DNA of 64,000 nt, taken from Mediterraneibacter agrestimuris. Its GTDB lineage: Bacteria; Bacillota; Clostridia; Lachnospirales; Lachnospiraceae. The position numbers were made by a program, and so were the translations under genes. Shown here in pieces: positions 37,340 through 44,353 of this stretch. The notes under the pieces were generated by a model that did no database searches, was not told the origin of the DNA, and saw only the letters and a program-made list of their open reading frames with translations. The DNA is taken from NCBI RefSeq assembly GCF_943193195.1, contig NZ_CALPDG010000015.1, positions 1 through 64,000 of the forward strand, in the 5' to 3' direction. Positions within the stretch are counted from its first letter, which is position 1. Each line of letters starts with the position of its first letter.

Positions 37340-37870
37340 ATGGAATGGAAGATTGACGGTACAGCCAGAAAGAAGGCACTGAAATTTAAGGAGGATTATG
37401 AACGGCTCTTTCAGGAAATGACAGGTTCGATGGAAAGCCTGGCAGGAGAAGTCGTTGGCGGTCTGAAACAGGAAAATTTATGGGATGACCAGGAGGCGGT
37501 ACTCAATGTGATCAGCGTACTGCCGGGATGCTGGTTCCGGTCCCGGCTTTACTCCCGTTACTATGAGATCGCGGATAAACCGCATAAGGTGGTCACAAAT
37601 CCGGAATGCAAAGTGTGGAAAGCAGACCGGGAAATATTACGGAAGGCCCAGGACTTTGCAGAGGATTATGAAGAAAAAGAGAAGCGGTTGCTGCAGATGG
37701 AGGAAGATGCGGAAAAAGAACTCACTGATTATCTTAAAAGAACCGGCTTATGGGAGGACTGGGAAGCTGTACACGAAATGAGATGCTGCCTTCCAATATG
37801 CCTTGTGCGGGAGAAACTGGATGGCCGGTATTATGAACTCCGGAATAAAAAGCAAAGCCCTGATAGATAA
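37340..37870 (+). CDS. Internally duplicated accessory protein, unknown function
   Basis: A 176-residue protein made of two homologous 70-residue halves (11-80 and 101-170) that align without gaps: both contain an EDYE helix, LW(D/E)D(Q/W)EAV, LP-C, and end RYYE(I/L)-(D/N)K. Neither half matches a family I know. ATG 37340 follows AAAGGAGGGC; the frame open upstream to 37094 crosses the cassette and is not used. Confidence 0.65.
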   Translation: MEWKIDGTARKKALKFKEDYERLFQEMTGSMESLAGEVVGGLKQENLWDDQEAVLNVISVLPGCWFRSRLYSRYYEIADKPHKVVTNPECKVWKADREILRKAQDFAEDYEEKEKRLLQMEEDAEKELTDYLKRTGLWEDWEAVHEMRCCLPICLVREKLDGRYYELRNKKQSPDR

Positions 37871-37890
37871 GAGACAGGTTTCCATCCAGA

Positions 37891-37974
37891 GATCATGCAC
37901 AGTTTCTGCCGGAGATCTTTGTGTACATTATGGTACGGAATTGACTTGATAATATGTGCTTTTAGAGCGAATAT
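37891..37974 (+). promoter_or_regulatory. Regulatory cassette copy E
   Basis: GATCATGCACAG (37891-37902) and TGTGTACATTATGG (37920-37933) form the box; TTGATA (37946-37951) and GAATAT (37969-37974) are 17 bp apart. Bases 37937-38011 are identical to copy H (40112-40186). Confidence 0.75.
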
Positions 37975-38017
37975 GTCACTACCGAAAGGGAAAACAAAGA
38001 AAACGGAGGAAACACAC

Positions 38018-38473
38018 ATGAAGAAGTTAAGCAAAAAGGAACTTGAAAGCCTGGTGGAGATCGCCAAGAAACACATTTACCCGGTGGAAGCCAGAGGGGA
38101 TTTGGAAACACGCGACAATGACAGCGAGGATTTCCTGGATGTTTCCGTCTGGAGCATCAAAGCAGCGTTGGCGGCAGCCTACGAACTTGGGAAGGAAAAC
38201 GCAGGCAGACGGGGCAGCGAAAGAAAAATCAGCTTACAGACATCCAGCGGGCAGGAGGAGGCACTGAGCAACCTCTGGTACGGCGGCAGATGCGACATTG
38301 CATCTTTCAGGGACGCGGTCGAGGACAGCCGGACAGGAGCCGAGATGGCTAGGAACCTTGGCAGGCTGGACCTTTTGAGGAAGTTCCGGCTCGACCGGGA
38401 GACGGATACCAGGATCAGATTGAAGTCAACCGATACCCTGGGCAACGTGAGCTACCTGATCATTACAAAATAA
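38018..38473 (+). CDS. DUF6900-like accessory protein
   Basis: A 151-residue protein. The N-terminal 65 residues (LESLVEIAKKHIYPVEARGD, LETRDNDSEDFLDVSVWSIK, AALAAAYELGK) resemble a small domain (DUF6900 by recollection) widespread in mobile elements, function unknown. The C-terminal part (DRETDTRIRLKSTDTLGNVS) is beta-rich. Cassette E supplies its promoter; GGAGG is 10 bp before the ATG. Confidence 0.6.
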   Translation: MKKLSKKELESLVEIAKKHIYPVEARGDLETRDNDSEDFLDVSVWSIKAALAAAYELGKENAGRRGSERKISLQTSSGQEEALSNLWYGGRCDIASFRDAVEDSRTGAEMARNLGRLDLLRKFRLDRETDTRIRLKSTDTLGNVSYLIITK

Positions 38474-38539
38474 GGAGCAGAAAACAGGCAGAGGCAAGGG
38501 GCTGGAAGAACCGGCCTTTTGCTTGTGCCTGTTTTGATG

Positions 38540-38626
38540 CCATAAAATACACAGTTTCCGGGCTGGATCTTTGTGTACATTATGGTGTCGATATGAGTTG
38601 CTATTACCGGCACCTGACGGTAATAT
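38540..38626 (+). promoter_or_regulatory. Regulatory cassette copy F
   Basis: One of the best copies: CCATAAAATACACA (38540-38553), 18 bp, TGTGTACATTATGG (38572-38585), 12 bp, TTGCTA (38598-38603), 17 bp, TAATAT (38621-38626). Confidence 0.8.
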
Positions 38627-38672
38627 GTGTCACAACAAAGGGGGACACCCAAAAACAAGGAGGGCACAGGCC

Positions 38673-39137
38673 ATGAAGAAAAACAATTTCGCAGAGGAAT
38701 ACGCACGGGAGGCAGCACTCAAGGCACAGTACCATGAGGCGGAAAAGGCAGGCAGCGCGGAAGGGCAGGAAACTGCACGGAACGCCTACCATGAGCTGGA
38801 GGGGCAGATCGATGCAAAGGGAAGTTCCTACGCAAGAATCTACCAGCTTTACAGCGAGGCACGGGAGCGGGGCAACGAGTACATTGATTTAAACGATACC
38901 ATTTGGGATAAGCAGGTAAAGCCGCTGATCGACAGCCTACGGGAATACGGCATTGAAAAATTTACATTTTCCTCCACCTGGTCTTCCGCAGTGGAAACCG
39001 CATGGCTTTTCACACAGAACGGCTGCAGGCTGGAAGGGCTGGTGGAGATTAACAGCAGCCACCGGGCATTCATGAGTGAGGAATACGAGAAAGCCCACGG
39101 ATACCTTTTTTCCACCGGGGATGCGGAAGAAAAATAA
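38673..39137 (+). CDS. Accessory protein, unknown function
   Basis: A 154-residue soluble protein. The first half is helical and charged (NNFAEEYAREAALKAQYHEA), the second mixed (LREYGIEKFTFSSTWSSAVE, TAWLFTQNGCRLEGLVEINS). AAGGAGG lies 11 bp before the ATG. Cassette F drives it. Size and context fit a prophage accessory or anti-defence protein, which is inference only. Confidence 0.55.
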   Translation: MKKNNFAEEYAREAALKAQYHEAEKAGSAEGQETARNAYHELEGQIDAKGSSYARIYQLYSEARERGNEYIDLNDTIWDKQVKPLIDSLREYGIEKFTFSSTWSSAVETAWLFTQNGCRLEGLVEINSSHRAFMSEEYEKAHGYLFSTGDAEEK

Positions 39138-39318
39138 AGAAAAGCATAACCGGCCGGGAGAGGGGCGGTAAGCCCCTCAAAAGCCGTCCGCCGGGGGTCT
39201 GTCCGGCCTTCCGGGAAAAAGGCGGACACGGCCGGCTGTGGCGGCACGTGGGAAGATAAAAACGTACCCAAAGGCCGGGTTGTTATTTCGTAATAGAGCA
39301 GTAACGCCGTGATTAGAA
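39138..39318. other. G/C-rich gene-free stretch
   Basis: No gene is supported. GGGGCGGTAAGCCCC (39164-39178) and other G/C-rich inverted segments around 39190-39235 could fold, perhaps to stop transcription before the next cassette. Confidence 0.35.
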
Positions 39319-39402
39319 TAATAATACACAATTTCCCTGTTTCATCTTTGTGCAGCATATTCCCGTAATTAACTTGCTATATGTGCGAAACAGAGCGAAT
39401 AT
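39319..39402 (+). promoter_or_regulatory. Regulatory cassette copy G
   Basis: ATAATAATACACA (ending 39330) and TTGTGCAGCATATTCC (39349-39363 region) are a divergent box; TTGCTA (39374-39379) and GAATAT (39397-39402) are 17 bp apart. Confidence 0.65.
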
Positions 39403-39445
39403 GTCACTACCGGAAGGGAAAACAAAGAAAACGGAGGAACACAGC

Positions 39446-39721
39446 ATGAAAGCATATTACAATTTTGAAGAGATCACCAGCATGGAGAACCTGCAGTTGA
39501 AAGTCAGTTCATACGGGGCAGTCCTGAAATACGGAGACAAGGTACTGGTAACGGACATCGCATGGAGGGGATTTGTGGCAGCGGTTTATGAATTTGTGGA
39601 AACCCCGGAAGAGGACGGGCTGGATGCCGTGGAGTGCCGGTTAAGCCTTCTGGAAATGTCGGATGAGGTTTTCGAGGACGGCGGCCACGCCATTGCATGG
39701 TGCATGGAAAAAGCGAAATAA
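39446..39721 (+). CDS. Small accessory protein, unknown function
   Basis: A 91-residue acidic protein, AYYNFEEITSMENLQLKVSS, WRGFVAAVYEFVETPEEDGL, DEVFEDGGHAIAWCMEKAK. It is driven by cassette G with GGAGG 9 bp from the ATG and is followed in operon by the frameshifted Cys-rich gene. No family recognised. Confidence 0.55.
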   Translation: MKAYYNFEEITSMENLQLKVSSYGAVLKYGDKVLVTDIAWRGFVAAVYEFVETPEEDGLDAVECRLSLLEMSDEVFEDGGHAIAWCMEKAK

Positions 39722-39736
39722 AGGAGAGGAAGGATT

Positions 39737-40017
39737 ATGGCGGGATGCAGAATTTGTAAACGCGATATGCTGACGGCGCGGGGATGCGCCGTCGGGACGT
39801 ACACATTCATGGGAAGGTGTATCCAAGGATCAAAGCAGGGGATGGCCGGGATTTTAACCCATACATGGAAGAGGGGGAACGTTGCGGTGACTGCGGTGCA
39901 ATGAAAGGGTTTTTCCACCATTTTGGCTGCGATACAGAACGCTGCCCAGTCTGTGGGATGCAGATGATAAGCTGTGATTGTGAAGATGTTTTTTATGAGG
40001 GGATTGCAGAAGAATGA
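39737..40017 (+). pseudogene. Cys-rich zinc-binding protein, interrupted by a frameshift
   Basis: Starts at ATG 39737 with AAGGAGAGGAAGG upstream and reads MAGCRICKRDMLTARGCAVG then TYTF. At about 39806-39808 the continuing family sequence HGKVYPRIKAGDGRDFNPYM jumps to the next frame, as if one base were missing, and runs on to RCGDCG, HHFGCDTERCPVCG and ISCDC, ending at 40017. The joined product would be about 92 residues with four Cys pairs, like Cys-rich proteins of plasmids and conjugative elements. Either a real mutation or a sequencing/assembly error. Confidence 0.6.
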
Positions 40018-40062
40018 TTCAGGCGGCGGCCCGGAGATCCTGAAAACGGAAACTCCGGGCCG

Positions 40063-40149
40063 CCATAATATACACAGATTCTTACCCGTATCTTTGGTAC
40101 ATTTATGGCTTGGAATTGACTTGATAATATGTGCTTTTAGAGCGAATAT
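40063..40149 (+). promoter_or_regulatory. Regulatory cassette copy H
   Basis: CCATAATATACACA (40063-40076) and TTTGGTACATTTATGG (40093-40108) form the box; TTGATA (40121-40126), 17 bp, GAATAT (40144-40149). The promoter and leader are identical to copy E over 75 bp. Confidence 0.75.
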
Positions 40150-40192
40150 GTCACTACCGAAAGGGAAAACAAAGAAAACGGAGGAAGCACAC

Positions 40193-40516
40193 ATGAAAAA
40201 CATTTACAGACTGAGAAATGAGTTCAGCCTTAAAAACTACAATACAGAGATCACGAGGGCAGATTTTGAAGCCCATTTTACCAAAACGAAGGGGCGGATT
40301 GATTTCACCTTCAACGGATGGGACGGGAAGAGCTACGATGGTGAAAGCCGCAGGGCGCACGTTTACCGCACCGACATTCCTGGTTATGAGGACGCACGGT
40401 TTATCAAAGTCGGAAAGGGGCTGCATTACATCGACGAGGAGAGCAGCGTGTTGGAAAAGGCGACCGGAGCCTTCCACAAGGAAGCGGAGTGGCTGGTGGA
40501 TGTTGGGAGAGCGTAA
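40193..40516 (+). CDS. Small accessory protein, unknown function
   Basis: A 107-residue protein, MKNIYRLRNEFSLKNYNTEI, GRIDFTFNGWDGKSYDGESR, with beta-rich middle and helical end (ATGAFHKEAEWLVDVGRA). It is driven by cassette H, GGAGG 8 bp from the ATG. No family recognised. Confidence 0.55.
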   Translation: MKNIYRLRNEFSLKNYNTEITRADFEAHFTKTKGRIDFTFNGWDGKSYDGESRRAHVYRTDIPGYEDARFIKVGKGLHYIDEESSVLEKATGAFHKEAEWLVDVGRA

Positions 40517-40529
40517 AGGGGGCGTTGGC

Positions 40530-40730
40530 ATGGAACTGAAATTATACAGGGTGACTTATAAAATATGGAATTCGACCTTTTCTGGCCTGATCCCCAGGGA
40601 AGCACTTTCCATCGGGATTCATGAAGCGGATGCCATCCAGAGATTGAGGGCTGAGGCAGAAAGGGATGCGAGGGAGTTTGAGGCAACGATAATTACGGAA
40701 GTACAGGGACACCGGATTATTGTTGAATAA
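40530..40730 (+). CDS. Small accessory protein, unknown function
   Basis: A 66-residue protein, MELKLYRVTYKIWNSTFSGL, EADAIQRLRAEAERDAREFE, forming a strand-helix-strand pattern. GGGGGCG lies before the ATG. It is 13 bp after the previous gene, in the same operon. Confidence 0.5.
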   Translation: MELKLYRVTYKIWNSTFSGLIPREALSIGIHEADAIQRLRAEAERDAREFEATIITEVQGHRIIVE

Positions 40731-40776
40731 AACAGCACCTGGAACGGGCTGTTTCGATTAAGGGAGGCGGGAATAA

Positions 40777-40983
40777 ATGATCAACATTGCTGAGAAAATG
40801 GAGCGTGAGAGCCGGCTGCAATCCAACCTTTCCAGATGGATGATACAGCACGGGACGGTTCTTTCTGACCGGAGCCGCAGTAACGAATATGTGGGTGTGC
40901 GGATTGTGGAGGTCCGATGGAGAAACGAAAACTGGCGGATTACAGAGGTAGACGGGATGACCTGCCGTATTGAGCGGATATAA
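40777..40983 (+). CDS. Small accessory protein, unknown function
   Basis: A 68-residue protein, MINIAEKMERESRLQSNLSR, VGVRIVEVRWRNENWRITEV. AGGGAGGCGG precedes the ATG. Third gene of the cassette H operon. No family recognised. Confidence 0.5.
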   Translation: MINIAEKMERESRLQSNLSRWMIQHGTVLSDRSRSNEYVGVRIVEVRWRNENWRITEVDGMTCRIERI

Positions 40984-41047
40984 GGATTTAGAAAACAGGC
41001 AGAGGAAAGCGGCCGGGGCTGCCGGCCTTTTTCCTCTGTCCGCTTTC

Positions 41048-41134
41048 CTATAATATACACAGCATTTCCTTAAAATATTTGTGTACATTATGGCTCCGGT
41101 AGTAGTTGCTATTCTTTGCACATGACGGTAATAT
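41048..41134 (+). promoter_or_regulatory. Regulatory cassette copy I
   Basis: CTATAATATACACA (41048-41061), 18 bp, TGTGTACATTATGG (41080-41093), 12 bp, TTGCTA (41106-41111), 17 bp, TAATAT (41129-41134). Confidence 0.8.
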
Positions 41135-41178
41135 GTCACTACCGAAAGGGAAAACAAAGAAAAACGGAGGAAACAGAC

Positions 41179-41550
41179 ATGACAAGATTTCAAAGGGAAC
41201 TGAACGGGGAGCTTGGAGCATACTGGAAGAAGGAAGCGGAAAAGGAACTGGAACGGGTGAAAACAGACCTGCAGGACGGCAAGATTACCATTGACGAGAA
41301 CGGGGTTGCCCGCAACTGCATCGGCAGGGTGCTGATGAGCGACATGCTGGAAAAGCTGGCAATGGTCACTGACAGAGTCAGCGTGGAGGCAACCACAGCG
41401 GCCAGGGACAAAGAGGTTTCTGAATCCCTTGCAGAATACCGGAAAAATGCAAGGCCGGTTTCCGAAGAGGAGCGCATGGAGATGCAGGCTGCTTTTGGAA
41501 AGGGAACCACGGTGGTCAACATCCTGACCGGTGAAAAGACGGAACTTTAA
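41179..41550 (+). CDS. Accessory protein, unknown function
   Basis: A 123-residue charged, helical protein, FQRELNGELGAYWKKEAEKE, with SDMLEKLAMVTDRVSVEATT in the middle and a short beta end (KGTTVVNILTGEKTEL). It is driven by cassette I; ACGGAGG lies 8 bp before the ATG. It is the last accessory gene before the terminase. Confidence 0.55.
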   Translation: MTRFQRELNGELGAYWKKEAEKELERVKTDLQDGKITIDENGVARNCIGRVLMSDMLEKLAMVTDRVSVEATTAARDKEVSESLAEYRKNARPVSEEERMEMQAAFGKGTTVVNILTGEKTEL

Positions 41551-41565
41551 AGAACAGCCGCTGCA

Positions 41566-41652
41566 GGCATAACCCCGGAAGGGGCTGTGCCTTGTTATCC
41601 CCGTTTTTATATAGATTGATTTTATGTAAGGGCTTCTTTGGAGGTCCTTTTT
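41566..41652 (+). terminator. Two successive hairpins upstream of the terminase
   Basis: First, GGCA and CCCC arms with GGAA loop pair with GGGG and TGCC (41566-41591). Second, GGGCTTC (41630-41636), loop TTTG, GAGGTCC (41641-41647), then TTTTTG, a good rho-independent terminator. They separate the accessory operons from the late genes. A cos or pac site may also lie in 41551-41686. Confidence 0.65.
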
Positions 41653-41686
41653 GTTTGCCCATTTTTGCGGAAAGGAGGGATGCCGG

Positions 41687-42163
41687 ATGGCGACAAGGGG
41701 AAGAAAACCGACTCCGACAGCAGTGAAAGAGCTGGAAGGGAATCCGGGCAAGCGCCCATTAAATGATAAAGAACCGAAACCTGTCAAAAAGGCACCGTCC
41801 TGCCCGAAGTGGCTGGAGCCGGAGGCAAAGAAGGAGTGGCGGCGTCTGGCAAAGCAGATGGAGCAGATCGGCATCCTGACGGAAGTGGATATGGCGGCCT
41901 TTGCCGGATACTGTCAGGCATACGCCAGATGGAAAGAGGCGGAAGAGTTCATCACACAGCACGGTTCTATTGTAAAGACCCCGTCCGGGTACTGGCAGCA
42001 GGTACCGCAGGTAAGTATTGCCCAGACTTATCTGAAAATCATGAACCGCTTTGCCGAGCAGTTTGGCCTGACCCCTTCCTCCCGGAGCCGGATCATTGCG
42101 GATACGGACAGCCGGGGCGGTGCTGTGGATGAGATGGAGGAACTGCTGGGAGGTGGTAGCTGA
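41687..42163 (+). CDS. Terminase small subunit, P27 family
   Basis: A 158-residue DNA-binding packaging subunit. The P27 signature is the start RGRKPTPTAVKELEGNPGKR followed by PLNDKEPKP, then CPKWLEPEAKKEWRRLAKQM and TEVDMAAFAGYCQAYARWKE. It recognises the packaging start on phage DNA and recruits TerL. AAAGGAGGGA is 8 bp before ATG 41687; its stop codon overlaps the TerL start. Confidence 0.92.
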   Translation: MATRGRKPTPTAVKELEGNPGKRPLNDKEPKPVKKAPSCPKWLEPEAKKEWRRLAKQMEQIGILTEVDMAAFAGYCQAYARWKEAEEFITQHGSIVKTPSGYWQQVPQVSIAQTYLKIMNRFAEQFGLTPSSRSRIIADTDSRGGAVDEMEELLGGGS

Positions 42164-43794
42164 TGGCAGAGACAAGGCCGAAGGATTACCCAAAACTTAA
42201 AAACTATCAGCCTACAAGGTTTATGCTGCCGACCTCTCATTATGAGAAAGCGAAAGCAGACCGGGCAGTGAGGTTTATAGAGAATTTAAGACACACCAAA
42301 GGAAAATGGGCGGGGAAACGCTTCTGGCTGCTGCCCTGGCAGGAGCAGATCATCCGTGACATTTTTGGTGTGGTGAAGGAGGATGGGAACCGGCAATTTC
42401 TGACGGCTTTTGTTGAAATTGGAAAAAAGAATGGAAAGAGCGAGCTTGCGGCGGCAGTTGCCCTTTATCTTTTGTATGCGGATAATGAGCCGTCTGCGGA
42501 AGTGTATGGGGCGGCGGCAGACCGGCAGCAGGCATCCATTGTCTTTGACGTGGCAAACCAGATGGTGCGGATGACACCGGCGCTGATGAAACGGAGCAAG
42601 ATCATGGGGGCCACCAAGCGGATCGTGAATTACTCCAATGCCGGGTTTTATCAGGTGCTTTCCGCTGAAGTCGGTACCAAGCATGGATTGAACGTATCCG
42701 GGCTGGTGCTGGACGAGGTCCATGCCCAGCCAAACCGGAGATTATATGATGTCCTGACCAAAGGTTCCGGTGACGCCAGGGAACAGCCATTGTTCTTTTT
42801 GATCACCACGGCAGGGACAGAGAAAGAGTCGATCTGTTATGAACTGCATACCAAGGCGGTGGATATCCTTGCCGGCAGGAAAGTCGATCCTACTTTTTAT
42901 CCTGTGGTGTTTGGGCTGACGGATGAGGATGACTGGCATAATGAGAAAAACTGGTATAAAGCGAACCCGTCCCTTGGGCAGACGATCCAGATTGAACGTG
43001 TCAGGGATGCATACCGGGAGGCGCTGCAGAACCCGGCAGAGGAAAATGTGTTCAAACAGCTGCGTCTGAATATGTGGGTATCCAGTCTGACACGTTTCAT
43101 CCCGGAACAGATTTATGACCTGGGGAATATCCCAATCGATATGGAATCGCTGAAAGGCCGTGACTGCTACGGCGGGCTGGACTTATCCAGCACTGGTGAC
43201 ATCACGGCCTTTGTGCTGATGTTCCCGCCACGGAATGAAGAAGAGAAATATATCCTGCTCCCGTTTTTCTGGATACCGGAAGAAACCATACCTCTCCGTG
43301 TACGGCGGGGCAGTGTTCCCTATGATGTCTGGCAGAAGCAGGGCTATCTTCTGGCAACGGAAGGCAATGTCATTCATTACGGATTTATTGAGAAATTCAT
43401 CGAGAAGCTGGGAGAAACCTACCACATTTTAGAGATCGCCTTTGACCGGTGGGGAGCGGTGCAGATGGTGCAGAACCTTGAGGGGATGGGATTTACAGTC
43501 GTCCCATTCGGTCAGGGGTTTAAAGACATGTCCCCTCCGACCAAGGAATTTTATAAGCTGCTGATGGAAGGGAAGATCATCCATGGCGGCAATCCCGTCC
43601 TGCGGTGGATGGCCGGCAATGTAGTGGTGGAAACTGACCCGGCGGAAAATATCAAACCAACAAAGGCAAAATCGCCGGAGAAAATAGATGGCATTGTCGC
43701 ATCCATTATGGCACTTGACCGCTGTATCCGTAATGCCGGAGCGCAGCAGGGCAGTATTTATGATGATCCTGACCGCGGGCTGCTTGTATTTTAG
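42163..43794 (+). CDS. Terminase large subunit
   Basis: A 543-residue Terminase_1-type packaging motor. The ATPase has Walker A FVEIGKKNGKSELAAAVALY and Walker B VSGLVLDEVHAQPNRRLYDV, with coupling motif LITTAGT. The C-terminal nuclease starts YGGLDLSSTGDITAFVLMFP (first Asp) and has EIAFDRWGAVQMVQNLEGMG. It pumps DNA into the HK97-type procapsid and cuts it. ATG 42163 overlaps the TerS stop codon. Confidence 0.95.
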   Translation: MAETRPKDYPKLKNYQPTRFMLPTSHYEKAKADRAVRFIENLRHTKGKWAGKRFWLLPWQEQIIRDIFGVVKEDGNRQFLTAFVEIGKKNGKSELAAAVALYLLYADNEPSAEVYGAAADRQQASIVFDVANQMVRMTPALMKRSKIMGATKRIVNYSNAGFYQVLSAEVGTKHGLNVSGLVLDEVHAQPNRRLYDVLTKGSGDAREQPLFFLITTAGTEKESICYELHTKAVDILAGRKVDPTFYPVVFGLTDEDDWHNEKNWYKANPSLGQTIQIERVRDAYREALQNPAEENVFKQLRLNMWVSSLTRFIPEQIYDLGNIPIDMESLKGRDCYGGLDLSSTGDITAFVLMFPPRNEEEKYILLPFFWIPEETIPLRVRRGSVPYDVWQKQGYLLATEGNVIHYGFIEKFIEKLGETYHILEIAFDRWGAVQMVQNLEGMGFTVVPFGQGFKDMSPPTKEFYKLLMEGKIIHGGNPVLRWMAGNVVVETDPAENIKPTKAKSPEKIDGIVASIMALDRCIRNAGAQQGSIYDDPDRGLLVF

Positions 43795-43822
43795 GCGGAT
43801 GCCATGTGCTGAAAATAGGAAC

Positions 43823-43851
43823 TTGACTTTCCGCCCATTTAGAGTGATAGA
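43823..43851 (+). promoter_or_regulatory. Regulatory cassette copy J (promoter only)
   Basis: TTGACT (43823-43828), 17 bp, GATAGA (43846-43851), with AGAGTGAT like copies A, B and C. No inverted-repeat box precedes it. It lies between terL and a small gene inserted before the portal gene. Confidence 0.55.
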
Positions 43852-43883
43852 TAGGCTACCCTAAAAAGAAAGGAGCCATTCTG

Positions 43884-44252
43884 ATGGAAAATAACAGGGT
43901 AAAGGTTATCATGGAAACGATGTGGAGCACAGAGTGGCAGGGGGCGGAAGGAAGCACAGGGCTTCTGCAAAGCGCCGTCTTAAGCCTCTGCGCCGAAGGA
44001 AAGGTCACGAAGGAGGAGGCAGTCTACGCGAGGGATACGCTGAATGCACAGCTGCAGCAGATGGGGAAAAGGCCGCAGAAGGATGTGTTTGTGGCAGTGA
44101 CGCCGGAACTTGCGGATGATGCCGTCCTGTGGCTTAAGAACTGTGCAGCGGAGGCGGAAGAACCGTTTGCCACGGTGATCCGGCAGGCAGCAGAATACCT
44201 GCATGATTTCTGGTCGGAAGTAACTGGTACGCTGCCTGCGGAAGCGGAATAA
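43884..44252 (+). CDS. Small gene inserted between terL and portal, unknown function
   Basis: A 122-residue mostly helical protein, TEWQGAEGSTGLLQSAVLSL, with KDVFVAVTPELADDAVLWLK. AAAGGAG precedes the ATG. It has its own cassette-type promoter and a following terminator-like hairpin, so it looks like a separately expressed accessory gene (moron) inside the packaging module. Confidence 0.55.
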   Translation: MENNRVKVIMETMWSTEWQGAEGSTGLLQSAVLSLCAEGKVTKEEAVYARDTLNAQLQQMGKRPQKDVFVAVTPELADDAVLWLKNCAAEAEEPFATVIRQAAEYLHDFWSEVTGTLPAEAE

Positions 44253-44293
44253 AAGCGATCAGAATGAAACAGCTTAATACCAAATAATGCAGG

Positions 44294-44324
44294 AACACTC
44301 TGGCCCTTATGGGCTGGGGTGTTT
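44294..44324 (+). terminator. Hairpin before the portal gene
   Basis: AACAC (44294-44298) with GTGTT (44319-44323) and inner GGCCC (44302-44306)/GGGC (44311-44314) form a stem, followed by moderate T-richness. It ends the inserted gene's transcript or lies in the portal leader. Confidence 0.55.
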
Positions 44325-44353
44325 CTGCGTTTTCAGTATTGGAGGGGAAACCA

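Noticed and set aside
38849-39358. 169-codon minus-strand frame over an accessory gene and a G/C-rich gap
   Set aside because: No ribosome site, and it runs through cassette G sequence and the plus-strand gene.
32189-41134. CRISPR or transposon inverted repeats for the cassette boxes
   Set aside because: The repeats sit at a fixed distance from promoters and are separated by genes; no transposase or target duplications are seen.
40717-41874. 385-codon open frame on the minus strand
   Set aside because: It crosses cassette I, its promoter and the start of terS; composition and lack of family features show it is a shadow.
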